Made by a program: the position numbers and the translations under genes. A stretch of 64,000 nucleotides of DNA, from NCBI GenBank assembly GCA_025617745.1, contig CM046858.1, positions 51,219,925 to 51,283,924 on the forward strand. The letters run 5' to 3'. The notes under the pieces were generated by a model, which worked only from the letters and a program-made list of their open reading frames with translations, ran no database searches and was not told the DNA's origin. Shown piece after piece: positions 1 to 13,200 of this stretch. The number at the start of each line of letters is the position of its first letter. Within the stretch, counting starts at the first letter, position 1. This DNA is from Heliocidaris erythrogramma. Lineage: Eukaryota; Echinodermata; Echinoidea; Camarodonta; Echinometridae.

Positions 1-110
1 GGTTTAAACACTTGACTGGGGATGCGAAGGTTGTGGGTTCGAACCCCGGCACGGCACTAGTGTTCTTTGGCAAGAGCACCTTATACGTGGTGGATATGCA
101 CTCTTAGAAA
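1..110 (+). mobile_element. tRNA-derived SINE, cut by the window edge
   Basis: Contains a pol III B-box (gggttcgaacccc) followed by the CGGCACTAGTG..TTTGGCAAGA tail that also follows the B-box at 22860-22900. The A-box part lies outside the window. Confidence 0.6.
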
Positions 111-335
111 TATTGGGCAAAATTTTACCCAAATTTTACCCAACATGAGGGTCCTTATGAGTCCGACCAACTTTTGGGTAAACTTTACCAATTTCATTGT
201 TATTTTTGATCAATGTTGGGTAAATGCATGTAAAAGTTGAGCAAGATTTAACCAACCTATGCCCAATCTTCATTTACCCAGTGGCATTTACCCAACTTTT
301 ATAAGAGTGTGAGTGCTATAAAAATACCCAATATT
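100..335. repeat. TACCCA/TGGGTA-rich inverted-repeat element
   Basis: Repeated TTTACCCAA and TTGGGTAAA motifs in both orientations, with ATATTGGG near the left end and CCCAATATT near the right. It looks like a small foldback element. A related stretch (AAGTTGGGTGG, AAGTTGGTCGGAC) occurs at 5270-5420. Confidence 0.4.
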
Positions 336-1654
336 ATTGTTATTATTATATTAGACTAAACATTGAAATCATGAAATTTAATGCAGCTTGCTGATTTTTG
401 CCCCATCCATTGTAGAAAAATCGCCACCGATTATGGCCTACACATCAGTGTTTCAGGGGTAACTATCCTCATTCCGGATTTTAAAGGATATTAATATATT
501 ATTTCCAATTTACAATGAAAGTGACTGAATGTGCATAATGTTTAAATGATTCTTCTTTCGGACGTGTCGCAGTTACTGGGACATGCAGACGAGGTTGAAA
601 ACTAGACAATGCTGACTAAGGATGACACAGAACACAAGACTCAAGATTCAAGATTCCCCGATGCCTCCCGTGAACTTTGTTTATCTAGAGTTCTTTAAAA
701 TGATTGAAACATATCGAAAAAGTGATCCCATATAATGAAGAAAATATTTCATTTTGGCATTATTTTGTTTTTCTTTGTTATTCCTCGGTCACCAAGAATT
801 TGAAGCGATTTCGCATTTCAGCATCAACCCTCCTTAGCTATAAAAGTGCCAAATAGTACCGAAATATAAATTTTGCGAATCTTCCAAAGCGGACTCTATT
901 TTTGAGGACGCGATTTGTGGATGACTATTGAGCTTGAGTGGAGGTGTTATCTCTGCTTTGCGTCTCGGCGATGAAGTTTGTTTGACTTAGGGGTTCCTTG
1001 TTGATTTATCATGGACTAGATTCAAGGTTCGTGTCCCCCATTCATCACTGATCTCACACTTGAAATGGCCGACATTAAAGAAAAAAATGTAGGCCTAGAT
1101 GCGTGACAACGAAAATATCAGATTTATGGCGCACGTTGATATGATTGTCTTTGTTATTTCTTATCCTTATGATCAATATTGGTTTTGGTCACTATAGCCG
1201 TTCCACATTGTTTGTAAAGGTAATACACTCTTATCCATTTTAACAAGAAATATGATAACGATGATAATAATGATAGCATTCGAATGGCGCTCTATGACAT
1301 CCACTTTCAAAGATGTCCGGATCTACACTGTATATAAAAGCTTAAAAGCAGTGATATTAAAAACAATTTCATGTTCAAAGAAGGCTATCGATAAGCGTCC
1401 AGAATTCATTGAAAAGTCAGCAATGGAAGGCTAGAAGTTTAGGGAAGGGTAACGTATTGAACAAGAGATGATGTTGCATGATTATAGCCCCCCCCCCCCC
1501 TTTTGCTCGGAATTTTCCTGAATTCCTATATGTAGCCTATTTTTAAAACGGTTTCATTGCTTTATCTCTTACGTTACCAATGCTTACTCTTTCTTGCTAT
1601 TCTCATAGCATCACGCAAAACATACATAAAACATTCTAAAGTGCTGGATGTTCT
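336..1654. other. Intergenic, no gene seen
   Basis: AT-rich DNA without a spliceable or extended coding signal. A C run occurs near 1490. Confidence 0.6.
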
Positions 1655-1792
1655 GGGGAGCGTTTCATCAAGCATTTTGTCAGTGATTTTTACCGACAAC
1701 TGTTATAAGCTACTGAAATCCTTGCATCTGATTGGCTGAGAGCAAATATGTCAGTAAAAATCACTGACAAAATGCTTGATGAAACGCTCCCC
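1655..1792. mobile_element. 138-bp palindromic MITE, copy 1
   Basis: About 38-bp arms, ggggagcgtttcatcaagc at the left and its reverse complement at the right, around a core with a TTGCATCTGATTGGCTGAGA segment. Three other copies lie at 4620, 59306 and 59704. Confidence 0.8.
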
Positions 1793-4619
1793 TGATGTGT
1801 ACCCATCATTCATCTGGTAACATTCTGTTATTGTCAATGTCAATCTCCCGCCCTCTTTGCTCAACTCATTTATCATGTTTAACTTGATTCATGAAACAGT
1901 CAGGTCTCATGTAAATAAATTATTTTTTTTGCTTGTAATATGTTTGTTATGATAAGAAATTTTCCTTCGCTTCTTGAACGAATTATAGAAGAGAAAGATA
2001 TACTTGAAAAAAAAAATCCCTCCTCTTTTGTCTTTGTCTGCTTAGAGTGAATTATTGATACCTCCCTATTCCAACACTAACCCCTCCCCCTCCCCCCCCC
2101 CCCCTCCCCCTCCCCCAACCAAACCAAAAGGGGACTAGGTTCTACAACTGAAAACTTTTGAAACAAAGAGCTTTTATATTAAGTTGTTAAAATGTGAAAG
2201 AGAGGGATGGGGAGAGATGGAATGGATAAATAGTGAGAGAGAGAAAGAAAAAGAGAATATGAATAAAGATACTAGAGGAAAAGAATAAAATAAAGTGATA
2301 AAGCAAGCCATTTCCTTCTTTCAAAGAACATGAAAACAATATTTTACAGAATAATCAGAATTCACAAACTATATAAAGGATTAAATAAATACATCTACAT
2401 GTTGCATTGGTTACAATTACTCAATCTATATAAATATAATAAAAGTTGATTGTTTTTAATAAAATTATAAATCATAGCCTATTTCATCCATGATATTCAA
2501 CACTGAGAAGAGTGGACAGTCATCTTTTGCAAGGTAGAATCAGAACGAAATGGACAATTAAAAAGCAATGACAAAAAACAAACAAACAAACTTGTGGACA
2601 GGTCCCTTTCACACAAATTTTTAGTCAGCAACTTCTATGATGTACGCATGAAAAGAAGTTGTGTAGAGCCGCATGCGTGAAGGGCTTTATTCGCGTTTGG
2701 TGTTTTTGATCAACAATCAAATATTTTCATCGCCTTTTAAAAGCCGATTAAGATGTGTACAGAGACGGCTTAAAGCTCCGAAAATGATTCACTCTTGACA
2801 TTAGAATCCATGCGGTGTGAATGGAATGCTGTGTGTTGGTCGGTCAGTAAGGGCCTTCTTAAATCAGTCTCTTTTTTATTTACATGTAAAGTGGGTTTAA
2901 CAGCAAAATACTCATTAGTAAAAACTAAAATGAAATAAAATGAATTATAAGTTTACGTCTGTATTACATCTCCTTCTTTATCTTTCCTTCTTCCTCTCTT
3001 TCTTCTTCTTCTTTCTATCCTCTTCCTAGAGTCACCTTCTTCTCCTTCTTCTTTTCCTCCTCCTCCAGCTTCTTTTTCTCATTTTTATAATAGTATTCTT
3101 CGTCGTCGTCGCTCTTTTCTTCTTTTCTCTTCTCTTCCTTCTCCTTCTAGTCGTCTGTTGTTTTTTCTATCTCACATTTCTGGTCTACTTTTATTTTCTT
3201 TCTTTCTAGTGTTCATTTCCCTTAATTGTTTCCCTGCAACATTAATTATTTTCTGAATAGCAAAGCAATTTGTGCGAAGAAAAGCTTCTAATTTCCGTGA
3301 TAACTGGCAGTACATTGTACCTATAATTATTAGAAGTAAACTTAATTTATTATAGACAAATTGGTTATAGTTATGGTTCATTTGAATATATCTTATTCTC
3401 ACACAGTTTCTGATTTGTACAATAATTATTGAAAGCATTGTTTCAACTTTAAGCATTATCTCATAACAAACAAAAATAGATGCATTCTGAAAGTCATATA
3501 CACCAGTTTTGATAGTATAGTCGTGGAGCTCGCTGTAGTCCCATACGAAGAGTAACTCAATATCCTCCTGCCTACCTCAGAGGTAGTTAGGGCTTCATGA
3601 TGATCAAAGATGACACATGAAATGGGAGGACGGGGTCCCAAAGAGACAAGCCGGGGGACCAGACTTCCCCACTAATTTCCAAAATGTTCGCTCATTCCTC
3701 TTTATTTTCTCAAAAACAACATGAGTGTATTTCAACCCAAATACGGAAATAGCCATTCCCCAGTAAACCGCATTTCATGAACGAAATATTGTGAATAAAT
3801 CACAGGGGGTAGCATACTTCCAGAGCACGCAATGCTCATGCGAAAAATAAGATATAATAAAAACAAGCATTAAAGCCTAAATTTAAGTCTGGACATAAAA
3901 AATAATAATATGTTTACAAAAATTAACACTATAGCTATTTATAACTCCAGTGGATAAGTCACAATGGAAATAGACGAATTCTACCCATATAGACAATTCT
4001 ACCATAACTAACATAGAATCGTTGTGGTATTTTGAGCATGCAGAAATAAATCCTTCCTTCTAAAAAAGGGCGGAGAAAAATGTTTGAATCTTGCGAATGT
4101 CCTATCCATGGGAAATTATATATAGGCCTATACTTTTTTTGCAAAGGGAGTGGTCGCAACCGACCAACCCCCTCTCTGCCCACGATCCGCCTATGATATA
4201 ATTGTGGGGGAATACACCCACCCCTGCCCTTTAAAAAAAGGTCCTTCTTAGTTCCTTGAAGCATATAGCCAAAATATTGCCTTAGCCAATCTATCGTGAA
4301 GGAAAACTTAATCATGAAAATTAAAGATGTTCAAACAAAAAAACTCATAGTGAGGCCTCAATTAAAAAAATAAAACAAAGAACAAATAGATGGGTCATTC
4401 TTTGGGGGTATATAATTAGTGTCCAGTGCTATCACAATCCCCTACGGATGACGATTGATAATTCTCATGTCAAACATTTTTTTCAGTCGTACAACGTTCC
4501 AATAATGCACGTAATAATATTCTTTTCATTTATCTGACATCTGTATACATGTAAAGCGATATGAAATAGTTTTGACTATTCTCCTCTGGCTAGCTATGGA
4601 CGAGCTCTTTTGCGGGATC
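1793..4619. other. Intergenic, no gene seen
   Basis: Contains C runs near 2090 and a 200-bp CTT/TCC polypyrimidine stretch at 2960-3160. The short open frames here lack splice or homology support. Confidence 0.6.
2960..3160. repeat. CTT/TTC polypyrimidine tract
   Basis: Imperfect TTC, CTT and TCC repeats over about 200 bp on the + strand. Confidence 0.7.
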
Positions 4620-4759
4620 AGGGGGGCGTTTCATCAAGTGTCTAGTCGGTGATTTTTACCGACAAATTTGCTCTCAGCCAAGCAGATGCAAGGATTTCAG
4701 TAGCTTATAACAACTATTGCAACTTGTCATTGATGACAAGGTTTATGAAACAGGGCCCT
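4620..4759. mobile_element. 138-bp palindromic MITE, copy 2 (diverged)
   Basis: Same arm start (gggcgtttcatcaag) and core (caggcaag-type ATGCAAGGATTTCAGTAGC) as the 1655 copy, in opposite core orientation. The right arm is decayed. Confidence 0.65.
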
Positions 4760-7745
4760 GAATTCCATATCAATGCTACTACTATATTTAAAACGTCTGT
4801 ATCACACTTGCGCGTCATTAATATACTTTACCAAAATAAAAATGCACTGCTTAAATTGATTTGTGTCCAGTGTTGGTCGTTAAGATCCCCGCGAGGTCTG
4901 GGGAAGAAAAGGGTATGACAGGCAGTAGTCTGGAGGTTAATTTGCTGTTTATAGAATCTTAAAATCACTTAATGAAATGACTTCCCTTCGTCTATCTTGC
5001 ACATGTTATCGCATTCAGTATAGTCTGGAAATGTCTGTGGTTTTACAGAGCCTTCTTTTTATTGTCCTACAACAGCGTCATATTTTTCATAGCATACTTT
5101 CAAAAGCAAAATCTTATAGAGCAACAAAATAATTTTGGTTCAAAGTAATGCGTGAGGTTCTACAACAAATTGCCGTTCATTTATTTACATATATTTTAGT
5201 GTATAAGTCCTTATTATCTACCCTCATGATCACCATTTCTGTGTACTTACATTATCTACCCAGTGACCACGCCCACACAGTATCATTTTATGCCAAACTT
5301 AGTTAATATATTGTCAAAGTATGTGGGCAAAGTAAAAAAATACTTATTTAAAAATGGGCAAAATATTACCTAAGTTGGGTGGAAAAAATGACCAAAGTTG
5401 GTCGGACACATTTATAATTACCATCGTGTTCGCAAATTTTTACTTGTTTATTTTATTTTTATAAAATTATTATTATTTATAGAGTGCAGTGGGGTTTCTG
5501 ATGATACCAGATAGTGCATGGGTTATTGCTATTATCCCTTTGTCTCATAATGATCTCTAAAAAGTGTATTCATCCCAGCTCGAAACATAGATGGAGACAG
5601 CCAGGCGTGATTCGAGTGAACATGTTACTCATAAATCAGATCCGACTCATCGCCGATGATTCGCCATTGACGACATACGGTGAAGACGAGAATAAATAAA
5701 AAGCGAGCATTCTCTGGATGCCTCGACCCAATGGAAGCCAGGAAAGGTGACGAAATGAACATATAAACATCGTAAACAACGCTCCCATCAACAGCTTCTG
5801 TGTAAATGAACCAATTATCAAATAAGTCAGTGTGAATGACACATGAAACGAATAAATATCACACGCTCAAATATAAATACGAACCAGTTCAGGAGGTGTC
5901 GAAACATAGGAACAAATTTAAACATGTTTCCGATTAATGGATTAATCAATCCACATAATATTATGTTCAAGTGACAAATAGCCGACAAAACTTAGCTTAA
6001 TCATTATTAATTTATTAATTCTTTGCTATAATTCGAATATAAAAATCGCAGTGACTGCTACAAAATGTGACGAAACGAAGATAGAAACATCGCAAACAAC
6101 CATCTCATCAACACCTTCCCTGTAATGAACCATTATTAAATAAGTCAATGTGAATGACACATGAAAGGAATAAATGTCACGAGCTCAAATGATAAAACAC
6201 GACCAAAATAATGAATGCTGGGGATGACGAAATATACGAACAGTACGAAACATGGTTCCCGATTAATTTCGTACAAAATCAAGCCACGTATGGTCGCCTG
6301 ACAAAGGTAAACTTAGACATCACTACCGATTGATTCTTAACAGAATTCGGAGATGACAATGCCCTGATAATTGCCCCAGCCGATCCCAACTGAAAGGGCA
6401 GTACTCTTTTTATTGAAAGGGCCACCCTGTGTAATCAAGACTGAAATAAATATGAAAAGAAGTAGATAAAAGTACATAGGTCTATTTAATCATATTTTTT
6501 GTTCAAGTACTTTCACTTCGGCCATATCTAACCCCTCTTCATTTTAGGGAACATTTATCCTCCGTTACCATGCTAACATGAAACGGGATTGGTTACGGCA
6601 TGTTGTTTTTCACCAGTCATTGCTGATCATAAGTTTACGTATTACCCAACTTTAAAACGAACATTGTTTTGAAGTGCTAGCGCATATTATATTTCAAATC
6701 AAAATTAAAGATATCTGACAATGAATTTCGTTTGTGTGAAGCTTGGGTTGTAGCTTCATGGTTTGTACATCCATGCTGCTAAATACCAGTCGGGCCAGAG
6801 GAAACTTTACAGGCCTACTCATTTGAAACTGTTATTGTCCGGCAGCAATCAAAGAACAAAACTCAAGGCCTATAATAGCCGATGACTGAAATATATAGGC
6901 CTAACCATTTCAGGTTACCATGACTTGTGACCTAATTATACAGCTTATCCTGATTGTATTTTGTGACTAAAACACGACCACACCACGAGATTATTATATT
7001 TACATCCATCCATATTTCACTAATGTCATGAATATGAAGCTCGCAATATGAATTACACAATAACAACTGTCAGTCGCTTTTGTTGAACTATCAAACATCA
7101 AACGAATTCCCACCAAATGATGAGATCCCCTCCTCGTTTTTCACTGCCTTTTCTTTCCGTTCTAAATACTGAGTATTATAGACCAGACATAAATAGTTCT
7201 GGATGCGTTTTATTACAATTCTGGCTTATTTCCCACTTCATATAGCCGACAAAAGACATCAGGGAGAGAGCGCCGCAGGGTAACCTAGATATTTTGTTGG
7301 TGTATTCATGTGGGTCGGGGAAGGCAGGAGTCGGAACTAACTTTTTTTTACTGAGACTGAGAGCTATGAATGAACGACTGCATGAAAGAAACTTAGGAAA
7401 AGGCAGTACAAAGTGCGTAAAAACTCTTAAACTTAGAATAGTGTTAGTTTTCCACAACACTTATTAAATATTACCGATTTCTGCAACAAATTTTACAATT
7501 AAAACGACATTTTGTTAATTTTATGTGAATGTGAGTGTGTTGTGCTTTTACGTTTACAGCCAATAGAAAATAAGTATATTTTTTAAGCTTTATGAGTATT
7601 CATGCAAAATATATAGGGAGATAGAAAATACTCTCGTAGTTTGAAAAGCACTTTGAAAAGATGAAACGGTTTATCGGTCGATTGCAATGTACATTTATCT
7701 TAATAACGTGTTCACTTGGATTATTGAATAATGGTCATGGTGTCA
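4760..7745. other. Intergenic, no gene seen
   Basis: No supported gene. Holds the direct duplication at 5745/6065 and a TACCCA-type repeat remnant at 5270-5420. Confidence 0.6.
5745..6265. repeat. Imperfect direct duplication of about 200 bp
   Basis: 5745-5940 and 6063-6265 share GTGACGAAA, AACATCG.AAACAAC, AATAAGTCA.TGTGAATGACA, CATGAAA.GAATAAAT and a TTCCCGATTAAT-type end, at an offset near 317 bp. The unit function is unknown. Confidence 0.65.
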
Positions 7746-7919
7746 GTATACACTATAAACACTAAAGTGTTAAATCACTAATTAAAAGGGCCACGTAGTG
7801 ACCACGGTGACCACTTCTTTTTTTCAAAAAGGTAGCTTTTAATCTACCATATTGAAAAAGTGGTCACTCCTCTGCCCTTTTGAATGGTGATACAACACTT
7901 TAGTTTTTAGAGTGTATAC
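7746..7919. mobile_element. 174-bp palindromic MITE
   Basis: Terminal inverted repeats gtatacactataaacactaa / ttagtttttagagtgtatac, with an inner inverted pair around agtggtcac. No coding capacity. Confidence 0.7.
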
Positions 7920-8339
7920 CTCGTTGGTTAAGTTATGGCCATTTAAAAAATATTTTAATAATTAATTATAAACCTTATACACTATAATTCACCTCGCCGA
8001 AAGAGAACATGGCAATATATTGTGAAGAGTTTTCCTGGACAACGTTTGATATCTTAACCATGGAAACATAAATATTGATTGATCGTTCATGTAACATAAT
8101 GATAAATTGCTGCAGTCCATCGTCACACAAAGAAAATGATGACTGTCATGACTGTGTCCTCGTCAATACAGACAAAGCTGCTGGATTTTGTTCATCATTT
8201 CGTCTTTTCTATGCCCTTGCTCTTCGTTGTCTTCTTCTTCTTCTATTCTTTTTTTAGGCAGGAAATGAGCTCTCGATTCGTGAAGATGTTCACCCCAAGC
8301 CCCGGATAATCTTAAGCACACTTCATCTCAAGACAGGGG

Positions 8340-8499
8340 CGTAGCACGGGTCCGTTGGAGGAGGAGGGGGAAGAGGAGGAGGGGGGGGGGGGAGGGAGGG
8401 AAGAGTGGGTATCGGTTGTAATTATAGGACTAGGTTGTCGAGAGAATTATCTTGTCATCTTCATCTAATGCTCTTTTCTTTCAAACTTTCTCTCCTCCC

Positions 8500-8567
<68 letters not shown>

Positions 8568-8612
8568 CACACACTCCCCCCCCCCCTCTCTCTCTCTCTC
8601 TCACTCCTCTCC
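8340..8612. repeat. Compound microsatellite: G-rich, (CT)n, (CA)n, C run, (CT)n
   Basis: A GGA/G run at 8360-8400, CT repeats from about 8494, CA repeats to about 8572, a C run, then CT again. Open frames across it are artefacts. Confidence 0.85.
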
Positions 8613-8974
8613 CAAACGTCTCTAGTCTGGACTTCTTTTCCTTCCATTCGATTTGGGGCACGTGCCCCTTGCCCCTCTGGCGCTACCCCCACTCTCTTAA
8701 AAAGAGAGCACTCAACAAGCTAGCTGTGACCTTTGGGTAATTTTCATGGAAGATGATTGCTGGATCCATAATGGGTTTTCATTGCTTAATTTACCCTGCG
8801 TTTAATTTGAGACGACACTCGCAGCGATTTATACAGACTATTTAAAAACAGAAAGGTTGTGCGTGATAAGAAAAAAAAAGAGAAGGGATGAGATGAGGAG
8901 ATGTATTATAGAAATACGGAAGGAAGTGGAAGAAGACAAAGAGATGCATGTAAAACGGTTGAGGTGTTAAGAAA

Positions 8975-9070
8975 GGGAGAGAGAGAGAGAGAGAGAGGAG
9001 GGAGAGAGAGAGCGAGGGAGAGAGCGAGAGCGAGAGAGAGAGAGGAGAGAGAAAGGGAGAGAGAGAGGGT
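8975..9070. repeat. (GA)n microsatellite
   Basis: GAGA/GGAGA-rich purine tract on the + strand, mirroring the CT tract at 8494. Confidence 0.85.
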
Positions 9071-10062
9071 GGGAGGGAGAGGGAGACGAATGAGGAGATA
9101 GCAGTGGCAGTGTAGAGGAGGAGGAGGAGAAGGAAGAGATAATGAAATCTCAATAAAGAAAGGATTAATGAATTTAGAAATTTGCGAAGGTCGCGATGAA
9201 AGGGACTCAACTTGCCAAAGAAGGCATGTAGTGCGCCAGGGTGGTTAAGAGTTATAACTCCTTGGAAATGCAAATGTCATTCGGTTGACAGAGGAGGGGA
9301 CAAATACACGAGAAATAAAGATGGGTGATTAAATGATATAAAAGAGACAGGTATTTCAAATACGTTGGTCCTGTATTGCGACCTAACGTACATGGAGACT
9401 CAGGAGTTGACGAACGCAATACTCAACCCATTCGCTTCCCCATACAAGAGAGAAGACGAATTCTTGGTTGTATCCACTCTCGATTCATTCTATATCCAAT
9501 CTCTCATCACACGTTCTTCTTTTTTTTTCTTCCTTGGCCGTACTCCTGCCATCTATAAATCAGACTCTTTGCTTTTCAGAGTCAGACAAGAGAAGTTATA
9601 AGGTTGATGAGCATAGCTTTGGGTTATTACGGTATCGGGTAGGGACTTGTGTGGCTCAAAGACTTTGAACTTGCCATGTTGGTATCATGCCAATGATATT
9701 AAAGGTAACGACCAACTCTTCCCCTAAAAGCAAAGAAAGTAAGATTTAAAAATTTAAAAATATTAACCCATTATGTACCATATTTTTTGTTTCGCTGTGC
9801 TTTTGCAACAACAAGAAATATATTTGCAACAACTTCAAGGAATATCTTGAGATTGGATAGATGCAGTCCCATAAAACACGGTTAAAAATAAAATAGTTAT
9901 TATCACTTATTATAAACAGTTCTATTCACAATTGTTAGCCTATTCATGAAGAAAGAAAATGAAATAACCGCTTGATCAGACTCGATTTCTACAGCAAGCC
10001 CGTTGGCTTAATAGCTGAAACGCCCTCTCTTGCCAAATCTCGAGAGCTATCATCTTGTCAAG

Positions 10063-10206
10063 ATGGCAGCCTCCAGTAAGCTCTGGCAGAGGGCAACCTG
10101 CTATGAACTTGGTCATTGTTGGGCTCCTGCATGTACGGCAGCTACCTTATCCATTGCTAATGCATCCGTAAAGTATTCTTTCAAGCTATATGCTGCATTC
10201 TACTTG
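10063..10206 (+). CDS. TMEM135: TMEM135 coding exon 1a
   Basis: 144 nt, 48 codons, ending in phase 0 at donor gtaagt. It encodes the conserved CYELGHCWAPAC segment and ends KLYAAFYL. Its length and C-terminal half look like the vertebrate first exon, so this is probably the ancestral version. The ATG has a good context (AAGATGG) and an in-frame stop 51 nt upstream. The 5' UTR start is not visible; no TATA box is obvious. Confidence 0.9.
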
Positions 10207-13200
10207 GTAAGTATGATCATTTGTGGTAAAATATTGATTATATCATAGTGACATAGACTTTGTTTACCCACTGGGGGTGGAGACCTTCACGAGCTCTTTA
10301 CCACCTAACCGCCCGGGCAAGGCCAGGCAATAATTGTCAAGCGTGCGCTGCAGCTGACAAGACATGGGCCGCTCCGCCGACCTGTTGTGTAGCCTGTACT
10401 AGACCGAAATTTTCTGTCTCCAGTACGTTAGCCTCTTATCTGGGTAGGGTCGGCTACTACTTGGAGACAGAAGCCGTCCTATCACTTTGCTGTGCAAAAT
10501 TTGTCTATGGCGTTGTGCCGTTCTAGTCTCGTACAAGGCAAAATGATTATGAAGGAAAAAATACGATAAATTCATTACGAACTCGTGCACATTAATTTCA
10601 AAACGGTTATTTCTTTAACATTAAATATGTTTGTGTAGTGTTAAAGAAATAACCGTTTTGAAATCAATGTGCACGAGTTCGTAATGAATTTATCGTATTT
10701 TTTCCTTCATAATCATTTTGCCTTGTACGAGACTAGAAGCTCGGGTAACGGTTTGAATACGGCTGCAGGATTTGCGAACGGCGAAGACCTTGGACCCTGA
10801 ATTACATGAAAAAGGAGCATTAAATGGATCATTTGGTCAAACTGGTATGTTGAACAGATTAAGTATATGAATTAGAGCCTAGGCCTTATGATTATTTTAA
10901 AAAAAATACAGAGGAAAAATGATTTTTTCCTACTGTTCCAGCAGGCACAACGCCATATAAAAGGCATAGACAAATTTTGCACAGCAAAGTGATAGGACGG
11001 CTTCTGTCTCCAAGTAGTAGCCGACCCTAACCAGATAAGAGGCTAACGTACTGGAGACAGAAAATTTCGGTCTAAGCCTGTACTAGCCAACAACAACTAC
11101 TAGGCTTGGCCTTGGGCCTGTGCTTGCTCAGCCACAGTCCATGGCCAAAGAGAGATATGAATTACATTTTTATCTAATTTGAGTAGTGTAGTGACTAGTC
11201 CCATTGTCACATTTCTAATTCTATACCAAACAATCTGTTGATCTCAGCAGAATTAGTATATTTAGCAAAAGCCAAAGTAACATTTTGCAATTGTGACAAA
11301 TGCCATCACTCAGATTCAGACAGTCAAACATGAAACTGGAGTTCTAAAATACAATTTTAATCCAAAAGCCAAAATGTCGTCAGTGAGTAAAGTCTGGCGG
11401 CAGTGTACCTGTTATGAATTTCTCCATTGCTGGTCCCCAACATGTTCTGGAGCTGTTGTTTCTATTGTCAATGCAGTAATGAATGCAATTTTTTACTTGG
11501 TATGTATTTATATTTGCTTTTAAATGAGGAAGATACATTCTGGTGTTGCATAAGGTATTATCAAGATTCAAGTAGACTCAAGTAGACTGTAGAACAATGT
11601 TTTTTCCCCGATTGAGTAGATTAAATGCATTTATGATGTATTGACCTTTTTATTATTAGATCTAATAAAAGACTAACAGACTAATGAGAACATGATGAAA
11701 GTTTTCTAGATAGGGTACGTGTAAATGTTATTTTTGGACCAGTTACCCAAATTCTTTCTAACAAAATGAGAAACTCAATTATTATTCTTAGCTCCAAAAG
11801 TTATTCTTCTCCATATTGTTAATGTTAAAATGATCTTTGTGTTTTCTTCTCAATTATCACCTTCAAATTATCTAGTAAAGTAATGGAGTATCCAGATTTC
11901 AGTGGAAATGCATGTGATATCAAGCATTAAATCTATTTCACTGTATAATTGGATGCATGAATTGATTAATATGATGTTGATCTTGCTGCTCCAAATTTAT
12001 TCAAAATATTTAACTGTAACATGAAAATTAAAAAAGGTTTTGGTTTCAGACGAGTTAATCATACATGTACACATAGTCCTTTCTGTGCAGCTAATGAAAA
12101 CTTTAATTTTTGACTAAGAAAATTAATAAGCTGTTAGTTGTCCATGCCTTGCTTCACCCATTCCATCTTCTACAGGTCTCACATACATATGGACGTCTGA
12201 GAAAAAGACAGAGGTTGTCATGGTTACGAGTCATATCCTACCTCCGTGATGTGCTCCAGTCTACGTCCTTTCTTAGTACCAATGTCACACTAGTTATAGC
12301 TGCATTCTGTGTATTTAGGTATTCCTCTATTAAAATGCATGTGACCTATAGTTGTTTATGGAGGCAATGATAAGGCAACACATTTCCAATTTATACAACT
12401 TTTGTTCAACAGGAAATCAAGAAAAAGGTGATCAAAAAGTGAAATAACAGTGGTACATGTTTGTGTATCTGGGCCTTGGAACAAATATTTTTTGTTTTAA
12501 TCTAGGAAATATATGGTAATAGAGAATTTTACTGAAGTACTGTTGAAGTAGTTGTAATATATTGGCTATCTGTTGCCTTCTTGTTCACGAGTATAAAATA
12601 ACAAATTCTGGCTTGTCCTATATTTCTCGGTTTAACTTAAAAAAAAATGTTTGGTTTTTACTTTTCTTCCTAATTGAAAAAATGTCATCATTGTAATTTT
12701 GGCATTTAGAAAAGAATTTTAAAAAGAATATAGAATTGAAGGATCTGGCTAAAATTGAAATTGTTTGTAATATCTACACTTCTTCAAATTTTGCAATGCA
12801 AGCCAGAAATTTGTTATAGCTAGTTTGGAATACAAGTACGCTATTATGGTTTGATTCAAGAATGCATTACCACCAAAATATTTAAAGTATTTTGTTTAAA
12901 ATTGTATAGCATACAGCCGTCCAGGCTTTTTGCTCAGTTTCGTACTTGAATTTGTTGTTTCTTGCATCTTTTGCAATTATTAATTCAGTAGCAACTTCTG
13001 TAGAGCATATCTTGATAGCCTTCTTGTATTCCCTCCACTTTAAGGGGTTTTCCCCCTTATCGCTTTAGGTCACTTTTTTTTTTCTTTTCTTTGAAAATTT
13101 GTCTTTGTATCTGTTATGTGTATCATTCTATACAGATATCTGCCTTAGTTCGAAAACGAAGTTGGCCGTATTTTCTAAAGGGTCTGCCCCTGGAAATCTT

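Larger units (their letters stand above)
7920..10062. other. Upstream region of TMEM135; microsatellites, no gene seen
   Basis: Includes simple repeats at 8340-8612 and 8975-9070. The rest shows no gene. A promoter for exon 1a must lie in or near the right part, but no TATA box or initiator could be assigned. Confidence 0.5.

Noticed and set aside
8405..9273. Open frames across the CT, CA and GA repeats
   Set aside because: Low-complexity artefacts on both strands; no splice or family support.
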